Source: Elysia marginata (Eukaryota; Mollusca; Gastropoda; Plakobranchidae). From it: a stretch of 37,264 nucleotides of DNA. The position numbers and the translations under genes were made by a program. Positions 12,001 through 24,000 of this stretch are shown here, piece after piece (position 1 is the stretch's first letter; the number at the start of each line of letters is the position of its first letter). The DNA is taken from assembly GCA_019649035.1 (NCBI GenBank), contig BMAT01014024.1:1-37264 (forward strand). Reading direction: 5' to 3'. The notes under the pieces were generated by a model that ran no database searches, was not told the origin of the DNA, and saw nothing but the letters and a program-made list of their open reading frames with translations.

Positions 12001-15000
12001 TATTTTATAATGTTACGGAATGCACCCTCTGACCTCAGATTCTTTATATTGCCCACTCCTGCAGTAAGCACTCTACAGCCATTCCAAGGTTCAAATTTGT
12101 GTCTGTTGTTTCTTCATTAATTCTACCTTTTAAATCATTGACTTAAAATAATTTTATTTGAGCTCCAACCTAAATACCAAAAAAAAAAATCCTCAACTTC
12201 CCCTATAGATTGAATGAGAGCAAGCGAATCATTTACACGTATTTGTTTATTATGTCTTTATAAAAAAAAAACAGACCCATACCTACGATATGTTTTAAGT
12301 GCAAGTGTTCTATTTGATAAGGCCTGAGCCCCATGTAATCAGGCTCTACACATAGTGAACAAAATTAGCATTCATTCTAAAGGCCTGTTTACTTGAAGAC
12401 CTATCTGTTTATTGATCATATTTTTTTAGACTAGAGAAACACTTTTTGTGATTTGAAAGTGTAACATTAAATTTATCTTTAGGAGCTTCAGGACACATAA
12501 AAAGTGCAAGAAATATTAAGATTCCAAGTAGAGAATTTTTTTCAGGATTTGAGATAATAAACTTTAAAAGTGAACTATTTCTCTTCTAACCCCAAATCTA
12601 CTCACATAATAAATCTCTTGTCAAAATTGGTGACAAGACACACAGCTCTAAAATCATTATCATTATGATTGTATAAATTATGCTTTCTTCCTCGTTATCA
12701 TATATAATTATTAATTAACAAAGTAATTTTTCTGTTTTTCTTCCCTTTAGATGAAAACTTTCCATGTCTGCAGTCAGAAGTAAATGGAGCAGCTGTAACT
12801 AAATCAAATCTTTGTACGGAAAATAATTTGTCTGAGGGGCCAACTGGTTTCGCGGAAGGACAAAAAGCAGAATTTGAAATTCTGAAACCACTGACCAGTG
12901 ATATAGAGAAAAGCGCTGCTATTGTGAGATCACATGATCAAGAGTGTCTTTGGGGAGGGGCATGCAATAGGTCAGACTGCAGATCTAACAGGCGGAGAAA
13001 TATGAAGAACGGACAGGGTGAAAACACCAAAGGATGCGGATCAGGCCAGCCCAAGGGAAAAGCTGTGGAAGAAAGCGTGTCATCTGAAAGTGTCAGCAGC
13101 TCCACCAGCACTACGACATCTAGCAGTACAGCAAGTCCCTTGACACCTTCCAAGCGTCTTAGCTCCAGTAGCTCCGCAGCTCAAGCTTACCATCCCTCGA
13201 CTTCATTTCAAGGGCAGAACCCTTCAGGCACAAGCAAGAACAGCCTTCCATCCAAGCAGCCACAGATGTCCTCCTCCTCCTCCAGCACCTTGGCCGGTAC
13301 CGGTAGCAGTAGCACTGGAGAGGCGAGCAAAGCTTCTGTACCAAGATCTCTGTTTAGTTCGTCTAGGACTCATAGCTCTGACTCAAGTTTTGACGAGAGT
13401 CCTCAATCAGGCTGCCCACCTGCTGCTCAGCTCAACAAGCAAGTTGTCAGTGAAACATTTCAGCGTGTCAACAACCCTTCAAGTAGGGCTCAATCAGAGG
13501 CAACAGGTGGCAGCTTTTCACCTGGGAAAGGCTTAGTTTCTTCCACTACAACACGCCAACCTCACGGGCATAGGAATCTGCAAGGCCAGCGAAAATCTGG
13601 TGCAGCAAGCTCTGACATTACGGAGAGGCCTGGGCTTTTCAGTGAAGGAAACAGTGCATTTAGCTTTGCTCGACAAGATTCAGGCTTTGCGGGGGACTCG
13701 CCTGGCTCGGCCACTGTGTTCCCCTCTCCCACAGGCAGCGTCAATCTGAGTTCACCAGGGAAAGAAAACTTTCGAAGTGTCGTGGGTGCATCATTGGTTG
13801 GTTTAAGCCAGCCAGTCAGCTCATCGACATCAAGGTTAGGCTACCAAGTTCCTCTTCCCATGGAAGTTGAAAGGGTAGACGTTCAGCCAGACTCTACTGT
13901 TGCAACAGGATCTGGGTCGCCTGTTCCCATGTCAAATCATCCAAGATCTGGTGCTGAGCCTCAAGAAACATGGGTTAGCGGAAGGAAGAGAAATGTAGAC
14001 CTACCTTTGGAGAAAATACCATCCCCTAACTCTAAGAAAGGTGGGTGTTTATACACTTAAAATCTCTAGGAGATAGCAGATTGAAAGCCGTAATCCAAGT
14101 TTTGAAAATGAAATCTTATTATACTTTTATTACCCTGCCCAATTATTTTGACTAGAAAACCGTAAAAACCAGCTTCAGTCACCCAGTCTTATTCTGAGGT
14201 ACAGGCAGTTTCTCAGTTTCAAACTCCCTCCCCAAAAAATCAGCAAATCTCTTTGCTTTAAAAATTCTTAGGATTAGGTATTAAAGATATATGCATTTTA
14301 GTCTTTAGCAAAATGTTGCAGGAAATCTATGCTTTCTGGTTAGATGTAATATTCAGGGAGGGCATTTTTCAATTATTTTCAGTTTTCTAAAACCTGAGAT
14401 ACTGACTAAACACACAAATTTGTCCAATATTCATTATATTGATCCCATGAACAACAGAAATTCAAGACCCCCAAAGAACACACTTTGTATACTCTGATTT
14501 ATGCGACAACGTTGCACCAGGATTTTCAGTTATCTTCAGAACGTTTGAGTGGCATCCCTAGTTCAGGGATTGGCTGAGTTTTCAGGAGAGGGTTACTATT
14601 GTTTTATAAAAGACACAAAAAAAAGAAAGCTGAATAAAAACTAAAACGTTTTTGTGAATTGAATCTCATGCACAGGGACATGTTGAAATTTTGAACTATT
14701 TGATCCACAGTAAAACTTACACCATTAACACTTTTGAACATGTTATTTATAGAAAAGTTATGTGTGTAGATTTGTGTTTTAATGATTCTAAATCCACCTT
14801 GGTCTGGTCTTTCTAATGACAGAGATCTAGAATCTAGAGAGTTTTTATAGTAACACCTTTTGAGAAAAAATTTATAGAGGCAAGGCAAGGTTGTCAACCT
14901 GAAGCTGATAAACATTAACACACTCTTCATTTTGTTTAACTACAAATTGAAATGTAAATCTCTACATATATATTTTCTGAAGTGAGCAAGTTTAGTGCTG

Positions 15001-18000
15001 TCCTCTAATTCCTTGTCTTGATTATAAAGATTTAGGACAATGGAGGAGGGAACAACTTTCAAAAGTGTTGTTTATCTGGATAGAAAATATAAAAACCCTC
15101 AGTGTATTGCCAAATTTTCAGCTTTAGTTTATAGTTAGAAAAGACAGCATGTGATCTGAACTATAATTGCAGAGTTCAGTAACTTAAGTATACTTATTTA
15201 ATTTAACATAACATTCTAATAGAATTGCAGACTAGTAAAGACTTGTTCTTGTGTTACTTTCTAACGTAATTGCAGAGTTAAGTAAAGACTATTTATACTT
15301 ATAAATGCTACATTCTAAACCAACTTTTACACAAATTGTTGTCTGAAACACTGGTTCTATTCTTCTAAAGTTCAAGGAATAACGAGGATTTTGCAAAGCA
15401 ACAATACACCTAACTTTGTGCAGAGAATTGCAGCTCGGAATAACGATCAGCTTGTAAAGCAACAATACACCTAACTTTGTATAGGGAATTGCTGAGAAGT
15501 CGACAAAGAATTATGACCTGGCATGCTTTGAAAATAGATATGGATTTGAGCTGTGTCTTGCCTTGCAAACACAACCCTTTTTTTTTATTGTCTCACTGGC
15601 AGTTGTTGACGCTTGCTTAATATCATGTTAATATGTACAGTTAGATGTACTTTTGCTTCTTAAGTTAAAAGCTAACTAAGGCAATCATAAGTAAAGTCCT
15701 AGGACTTGTGATAATTTTCATGGATTTGAGATAGGCTTGAAGAATTATGATATGTCTTTGCTTTCTGTTATCTTGTGTACAATTACACATGAAGACAGAC
15801 TTTATGTTAAATGATATCTGTGAATAATTTCATTTTGTTCCTTTTTTATTTAAAGACATTTTGTATGTGCATTTTTCATCTCTCCAGATTCGGATATTGA
15901 CAGAAGAATCAGTACGTTAACCTGTGATGACCTCGAGGATTTTATTGACCAGGTATTGACATTGACTTTTCTTTGTTAAATTCAGGTTGTTTTGACGTAG
16001 AGTCTGCCTACTTATGAAGTTCAAGTTAGATTATGAGATAAACATGAACCTCATTGAATAAAAAAGACAAAGAGCAAGACAAATTTAGGGAGAGACATTG
16101 GATTTGTTTTGTAAGTTTGACACATAACTTCATCAATGTAGGGGAAGGGGCTGGGCACACAGGTTTTTTGAATTGATGTTTAGCCCATTTATAAGCATAT
16201 CGAGAGGGACATGACATGAATGGCTTATGAAACTGTACCTACATCATATGTCTTGCAACTAGTCAAAATGAGTCTCAAGTTAAAATTGGAAGGTTGTCAG
16301 ATATTGGTATCGTAGAAAAGCTAATTTTCTCTACTTTCAAATACAGCAAGCAGAAAAGCTCTATCATACATCTTTATGAAGTGATAGCCATTTGAAGTTG
16401 GCAGGGTTAGGACTTGTGAAATTTCAGTAAAGGGAGAAATTAATATTTAAAGTTTAGTCAGCTATAAATGTTTTATACAAGGCCTTAGCAACTATACCAA
16501 TTAAAAGTAAACACATAAATTATGAAATTTCAACATGAATTAGGTGTGAAAACTGTTTAGAAATGGTTTTAACGTCAATGTCTAAAATAAAAAAAAATTT
16601 GTATTCTGAACACCCACAAAACTTAAAAAGCTTATGTTTCAAAACGAAGCCATTCGGCTTATGACTCATTTGGAGAGAATGCGAGACATATCTATTGTTA
16701 AGAGAAAGGATGAGACAATATGTAAAGAAAAGCATATGAGATAATTTTGTCAACTCTTGATATGAAAGTTTTATCATTGCACTGAGTACAAATAGAGTGT
16801 TCATTCTCAGAGAAGTAAAAGATTAATAATTAAATAAGGCTGATATCAGATATATGTACATTTAATTGAGTTCTGGAAAGCCAAATTGATGGATAAAAAG
16901 ACAGAAAAGACTGATACAGTGTTCAGGTACAAGTCTTTGAGAAGAAGGAAGGATCGATTTAAGCAAATCATCTTTAACACCTCGATTATTAGTGTTGATG
17001 AAAATTTTTTGTTTTGCAGAATCTTGTCTTGTTTCAGACCAATTTTTACTATGTTACAGTTTATTTAAGAATGGAAATTTTCGAAAATCTTGAATCCAAT
17101 CATTGAAATTCCTTGTATTGTTTTAATACAAATTTTGCACTACTTATGTAATTTGTTTCAGGGTGAAGAACGGTTTGGCCAGAAAGAAAGTAGTTTTATC
17201 ACAAATGGTAAGCACAAACACTTTGTTTTCCTTCACTTAAAAAAAATTGGAAAGGTTAAAAGTATCGTCTTATTGAAGGAAATGTAATATCAAACAAAGT
17301 AAAATCATGTTAAAATAAGAAGTGATTATAATTTCTGAAAACTGCGGCTATTTAACTGCTAACTTGTCTGGGCTTGCTGTCAGCTGATTAGGGCGGTTGT
17401 TTCCAGTTGTACGGAAAACAAAGCACCTCACTGAGCTGGATGTAGAAATCACACTGGGAGCGCCACTATCTTAAACTTTAGTCTGAGTAGTGCAGGGCTG
17501 GAACCCGATCAGGTTTTACCCGATTTCAGGGGGGGGGGGGGGGGGGGGGGGGTGATTTTTTTTTATTGCATTTGTGTCTATTTTTACTTGTGATGATATC
17601 CGAAAGCAAAAAAGTTAAGGTTTTTTTTTTCACTCTCTGGTAGTGGAAAGTTTACATGTGAGTTCTGCAGCAATCAAATATAAAGATAAAGGATCGCAAC
17701 ACTATTTCTCTTAAATTTTCTCCGCTTTTTAAAGATTTGTCCTAATGTAGTCATGTGTAAAAAACAACAGCTACAAATAGAGGCTATAGTTGCCCTGTGG
17801 CCCAAGGTCTGACAGGTAAAGCATTGGTTTGATCTTGTAAACTGATAAATTTCATGTCATGCTGCAATTTTTGTTCATAGAAAATCTTCAGTTTACCACA
17901 AAGTGAATCTATTCCATCGTAACTGTACTTGCATGATTTCACAGCTTTAATATTTTTATTTATACAAATAGGTTTTGCATGTTTTTCTTTTTTGTGCTTA

Positions 18001-21000
18001 TTCTGTGATTGTTTCAAAATGTTCTGTTCAGCTGACCTGTTGCAAGCTGTGATACTGAACAAAGCAGAAGTTGTGAAAAAAGCGATTCGGGTTTCATGTT
18101 CTGATAACAGGCTGGATTTTGAGCAGCCAGATAACACAGGCCATACCTTACTTATGAAGGCTGTTCAAAAGGGTAAGTGCTGTAATATATTTACAATGCC
18201 AGGCATCCACAACACCACACCTTGTGTTTTTTTGTTCTTATCAAATACTGCAAAAGTCATAACTCCTGCTGAGTCTTACCTCTAGATATAAAAACTTTGT
18301 TTTTAAAATATCAAACTGAAGCTTTCATCTATAAAGCTTAATGCAAGATCTGTTAACTCCCCAACTCAGGTACTTGATCTCTTGCTTATCCCTAGGTTTC
18401 ATCTTTTAAACTTTAAACAGCTTTTCAATTTATGTCAGCCATACAAGTAGATTTGACATTATTTTTTTCTTCTTTTCCTTCTTCTGTTTTTTTCTTCTTA
18501 CACTTAGAAGACGCTATGTCTTGCCATATATGTAGTTGTACATATTATTAATACTAAGGTTTAAGATCAGTTCATCATGAGTTATAAGTGGCTCTATTTT
18601 ATCTCCCACCACTTTAGGATCTATTGCAATCACAGAGATGTTGTTAGAATACGGAGTGAAAGTAAACTCCCAACAAGCGAATGGCATGACAGCATTGATG
18701 ATAGCAGCAGAGCAGGTAACTGGAAAAAATGTCAAGCGTTTCAAGTAATAACTCCATCTTTACATTTTTTTTTTAGTAAAGAAATGTAAAACAAAATTTT
18801 AAAGTAGAGGCAAGCTTAAAATGTGTCTTCTTTGAAACAAAGTTATGTTGATATAAGTGCTTGCCTTTTTTTACTACTGAAAGAGCTAAAATTTTCATTA
18901 CAAACTGCAAAGAGCTTGAAGATGAAGCTCATGTGTAAGAAATTTCAGGGGTATAAGTTTTCCAATTTTCGCAGAAATTCTGATTTGCTAATCTGTTCAC
19001 TGCAGTCATATTTAGCTCAACTGTTGAAGTTAGCAAATTTAAGGATTTCATAAGTTGAAGAAGTCTATAGCCTTTAGGTTCATACTTGTGTGGCTATGGA
19101 TACACAATTAATTTTATCATGGAAAATCAATAAGCTGTGTCGTTACACCATTCTGAATTAGTTATGTGTTTTAGTGGGTTGATGAGTTTTTTTGTGTGGA
19201 ATACCAAATGCTGCCAGACAATAAACTTTTAGACAGGCCTTAAAAATTTTCTTACTTTGTGATGGTTTAGGTGGTTGCGTCCCTAAATTTGTTTTGATTG
19301 GTTTTCACTATGCATAAATCTGCAATACAATGTCTCCCGGCTAGATATGTCTAAATTTAACGTGTTTATTTTTGTAAAACAGAATAACACTGGTCTTGTA
19401 GCCCTGCTGTTGAAGTATGGGGCCAACAGTAGCCTGTACACTGTTCAGGCTGATCAGGCAGAGACCGCCATCATGAAGGTAACTCTAGCAGTTGGGTAAT
19501 GGTTTTAAGACACAGGACCAAGTAGTTAGCTTACTGAAGTCGCACCCCATACATGTGTCTGGCAGGCTTGGTCAATAGTAAGCTATTTGCATACATCCGT
19601 GTGGCAAGCATAACATTACATTACTAGCATACATCCATGTGGCAAGCATGACATTACATTACTAGCATACATCCATGTGGCAAGCATTACATTACATTAC
19701 TAGCATACATCTGTGTGGCAAGCATAACATTACATTACTAGCATACATCCATGTGGCAAGCATGACATTACCTTACTAGCATACATCCATGTGGCAAGCA
19801 TTACATCACATTACTAGCATACATCCATGTGGCAAGCATGACATTACATTACTAAAGGTTTTGATAGACTTTCTAGAAACTGGAAATCTGCAGGCTGCGA
19901 TACAGGATTTGCGCTAGACACGTGGGCCTATGACTTCATTGAGCTCGAATCCTTAGATCTGCAGAAGAGCTTGGTTTGTGCGTAAAATGTAATACATTAA
20001 TCAGATTTAATTATAATAAAGATTTTAGCAACTGGACTTTTACAAGGTCTAGAAGTCAGAGAAAAACACATAGATTACACACGACTTCTGACTGGAAGTG
20101 TAGCATAAAGTAATCTTGGATAAATGAAAATTTCAAGGACATGAACTTCGTGAACAACACATTTTCATACACTTGTGCAAAATATTTTTTAATCATATGT
20201 CAGCTCTCTCTTTTCGTTTTTCTTTATCATATGAAATTAAACATAACATCAAAACGTGTGTTCTAAATTTGGATTTAAATATTTGAGATAAATAACAAAT
20301 AAGATATATTTATTCAAATCCTTCATATTATAAACACATTCTTCATATGCTGCAGAGAGTGGTAAAAATTATGATGCAAAAACCTAAACTTTCTGAATTA
20401 GCATTGCTGTAGTTAGACTGATACAGATATAAATATGTAGATTACTTAACGAGTTCTATAGCTTACGGCGCAACTGATTTCCATAGCTCGGGGCGCAACT
20501 GATTTCCATTAGTGTCCCTTGACTCACTCTGATCTCGTTCAGTATATCCATTGAATGCGTTCATTATCACACAAAAGTTACTGTAAACATGCAAGTGACA
20601 AAAAGTTTTTTTTTTTTAAATATTAAAAAATTGAGGAGAAGGTAGGGGGGGGGGGTGAATTTTTGATATTTTGTTTACATTCTTAGAAATATGAGTTAAT
20701 GATATGTTGCAGTGTATGGGAATATTCCAATGAACATTACGCAATTCAGAAATTATATATGTCTTATTTAAATCTGAATTGAAAGCATTCCTTTTTATTT
20801 TTGCCGCAAATATCACATGTCTAAATAAACCATATTGTTATAATTTTTTTTACAATATTGTTTATGATTGTTTTAAAACTGTCTTGTCTTGATGTGGTCA
20901 GGCCATCAAGAGACAGCAGAAGGATGTAGTCAGTCTGATGTTACGAGTGGGAGTGAATCTGGCGGCTCCGACCTGCAGCAGCGTCTCTGTTCTAGAACTT

Positions 21001-24000
21001 GCCATTGAAAGGAGGAACCCTCACATCGAAGCTCTTGTGCGCACTCATTCTCAGAGGTGAGAGGGTTGGCCGCTCTTTTTCCACTATCATTTCTTCTGTG
21101 GCAAATTTTTTTCCTATATCTAGGCACCCCTACAGAAAGATAGTCCTATTTACATTCTCTTTTGCAACCAAGGACAAATAATTTGTCTCTTAAAAAGCTG
21201 TTGTGAAGAGTCCAGCAATCCTTAGAAATATAAACACTTGTGCGAATTGTGCATGAAAGAATTATGTTATTAGCCTGCTTCATAATGATAACATTAGGAC
21301 GACTTTGATTCTGCAGGACTGCCCCTGGCTTAGGATTCTAGATGTTTAGGATGTTTAGGCATAGAACTAAACTCAGATATACGCTGTAAGGTAATCTGAT
21401 TAGATGCTTATAGATCCATTTCATGTATAGCTAGATCTAGAAATTTATCTACGGCACATCATAGATCAAAATTCTGGATTATCTACAGTCAGGCAAGATT
21501 GTACCTCGAAGAGCTGATATGGTATATCCCCAACATTAATTAACCTCATTAAAAGTTAATTTTTTTTTGGGCATTTTCTAAAGTACCTTTTTTTGTGTGA
21601 CAAATTTGCTTTCATTTATAGTCTATCTTATTTGATCAAAAGTGATGCCTCATTTTTTCAAACCAGCGAATTGAAGTATTGAGTGTGAATTGTCAAACTA
21701 CTCCAAAAGTAACATATCTGATTTGCAGGGATTTGTCCTGATCTGGCACAAAGTTATGCTTTAAAAAATCTTGCGCTGTGTCCAGTTTTTTTTTTATTGG
21801 TCATTCCCATCTCTGTAGCTGGCATGAGGCTAGGAACTATACTAGTCCTTCTACAAAGCACTATTGCTATGGCTAGTCTCTCAGTATCTGGACTAAGACA
21901 TCGGTTTAGTCCCTCAGTAACTGGACCAAGATATCGGTTCTATCATTTCCTTGTTTCAGGAAAGACTAAAGTATTCAGCGTTGAGAGATTAGCTGACTAG
22001 TCAAACCATAGCAGTCTAGACTGAGGCGTTAGGCCTAGTCCGTGAACAACCAAGAGCCGCTAAGCAACAAACTCGGTGTGACCGAAGTTTTTGTATCTCT
22101 TCAGCTTTTATAAATGGCTTATGCAATGTTAGTAGATAAGGCTGTTTCGATGTCTTTGTTAAGGCCGTTTCGATGTCTTTGTTAAGGCCGTTTCAATATC
22201 TTTGTTAAAGCCGATCTGTCAAGTTGCCTCGGTGCGGCTTTACTGTCGGTTTCTTTTTAGCTGCAGCAAATGGTATTATCTGATCGGTTCTATCAGCTTA
22301 GCTTCCTGTATAAACCGGTGCCAACGGACTAAAATATTAGGTCAAATGCCTGGCTTTAATTATAGTAGACCACCACCCACTACAAGAATTAAAAATTTCC
22401 TGTTGAATTAATAATGTTCGTAAAAAATTGCATGTCTCTTTCTGTTATTGTCTGTTCTGTGACCCAGAAATCTTATTTCTTATCGAAGGGATTTAACGGG
22501 TAATTATCTCTGCCAATTTTCAGATTAGAGCAAGCATTTCGCAGTAGAGTGCTGGCAACACTGGGCGACACAGTAGAGTTGATGGATTCACTGTTTGCAC
22601 TGCAGTGCTTCCCTCTTCGCGAAGCTCAGGACTTTGAGGTCAAGTTCAACAGCTTCATACCCCCTCTGGCTGTCGGTGAGTGAGCATGTTTTACCTTGTG
22701 CCATTAGGTTTCGGCAGTTATTGGTTTTCACTATGTTTGTTGTGTTGAGATCTCAACATCTAGAAGTACAGATTTTTTTTTTTACAATGAAAGAATCTGT
22801 CAATAATAACAGTTTAAGATAACGTTAATGTCATTCACATGAAGATTTAAAAAAGTTTAGATCCACAGTTGAGATGAGCAATTGAGCAGGATAAAAACTA
22901 GAGCTATATACTGAAAGAAAAGGGGAGAAAAGGCCTTTTTTCAAACAGGATAGGTTTAACAAATAAAAACATAGGCACGGTGTCTGTCTTCTCTCTTCCC
23001 TCCCTTAAATTACTTTGAATTCCACATGTTAAGAAAAAATGGCATGTATGTCTCATTATATTTTCATGTGTTTTGAACAAATGTTTCATGATGTTTTAAG
23101 AATGAGGTCCATCTATGGTTTCATGTTTTTTTTTTAAATTCCAAACCTAAATGATATTTTAATAGTTTCAAGAATTTCTGGTCCTAAAGCTTATGCATAT
23201 ATATGTGGCTTCTTTCAAAGCGTATTTCTTTTCCATGTTATCTTTTTTTTTTTTTAAATTCGGGTAAAGACCCTTGTCAAAAAAGGTTAAAATATTTTAC
23301 TACAGATTTGATTAAATTGGACAAATGACCAACTTGTGAATTTTGATGTTGTTTTCAGGTGAAGGCTTCATTCTATTTATCGCACACACCAAGATAAACG
23401 ATAAAGGTGTGCGATGTCGGTTCCATGGCGGCTGCCCTATCTCCTCTGTTGTGCTGAACGGGATTACGCAGTCACCACTTACCAAGGTGAGTTATACAGA
23501 CACGGGCTATAAAGTAATAAATTACATTAAATAAAATAGAAAGTTTTGTAACGGGTACTTGATTACATTCTAGATTTGGCATCCACTGTTTTAGATCAAA
23601 GATATAAGCTGCCACCTGTAGTTGCTTGTTTTTTTTTCCCACCAGCCTTTTTTTTAAAACATGATTATTTGATAAAGTGTGTCTATCTGTTCTTGCAGGC
23701 TTTTGTGTTTGATTTTTTTTCTTTCTACCAGGGAGACCGAATTCAGTAATTGCATAAACTTAAACTTTCCTTTCAAGTTCTATTCTCATCTTTTCACATT
23801 TCAGGAAGTAAATTTTGTAACTTCGTGCCATCCTATTGTCACTGGCTGCAATACGTTGAGGATTTACAAACAAGCGGACTATACATCAAAGGCAAGTCCA
23901 CACACCAGATCTTTTGATTAGAAGTCAAAGAAATCTTGCGATTTGTGTCCTTAATGCAGGACTTGTTGAGACTAACTCCAAACCTGTTTGCTATAGCACA

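Larger units (their letters stand above)
5744..12750 (+). other. MPHOSPH8 intron 3 (7 kb), repeat-rich with promoter-like segment
   Basis: Largest intron. It contains a TIR element (6848-7294), trinucleotide repeats (8880-9058), a GC-richer stretch with a TATA-like motif (9290-9501), a 122-codon reading frame (9892-10260), a CpG-rich segment (10450-10615), a TCTAGATCT-dense block (10650-10970) and hAT-like MITEs (11031-11291). No conserved exon was recognised in it. Confidence 0.65.
21057..22523 (+). other. MPHOSPH8 intron 10
   Basis: 1.47 kb, GT-AG. Contains a 33-bp tandem pair inside a larger inverted structure (21863-22013) and a 23-bp triple repeat (22141-22209). Confidence 0.65.

Noticed and set aside
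19589-19854. CRISPR-like repeat array
   Set aside because: Repeats are head to tail with no unique spacers; the host is eukaryotic.
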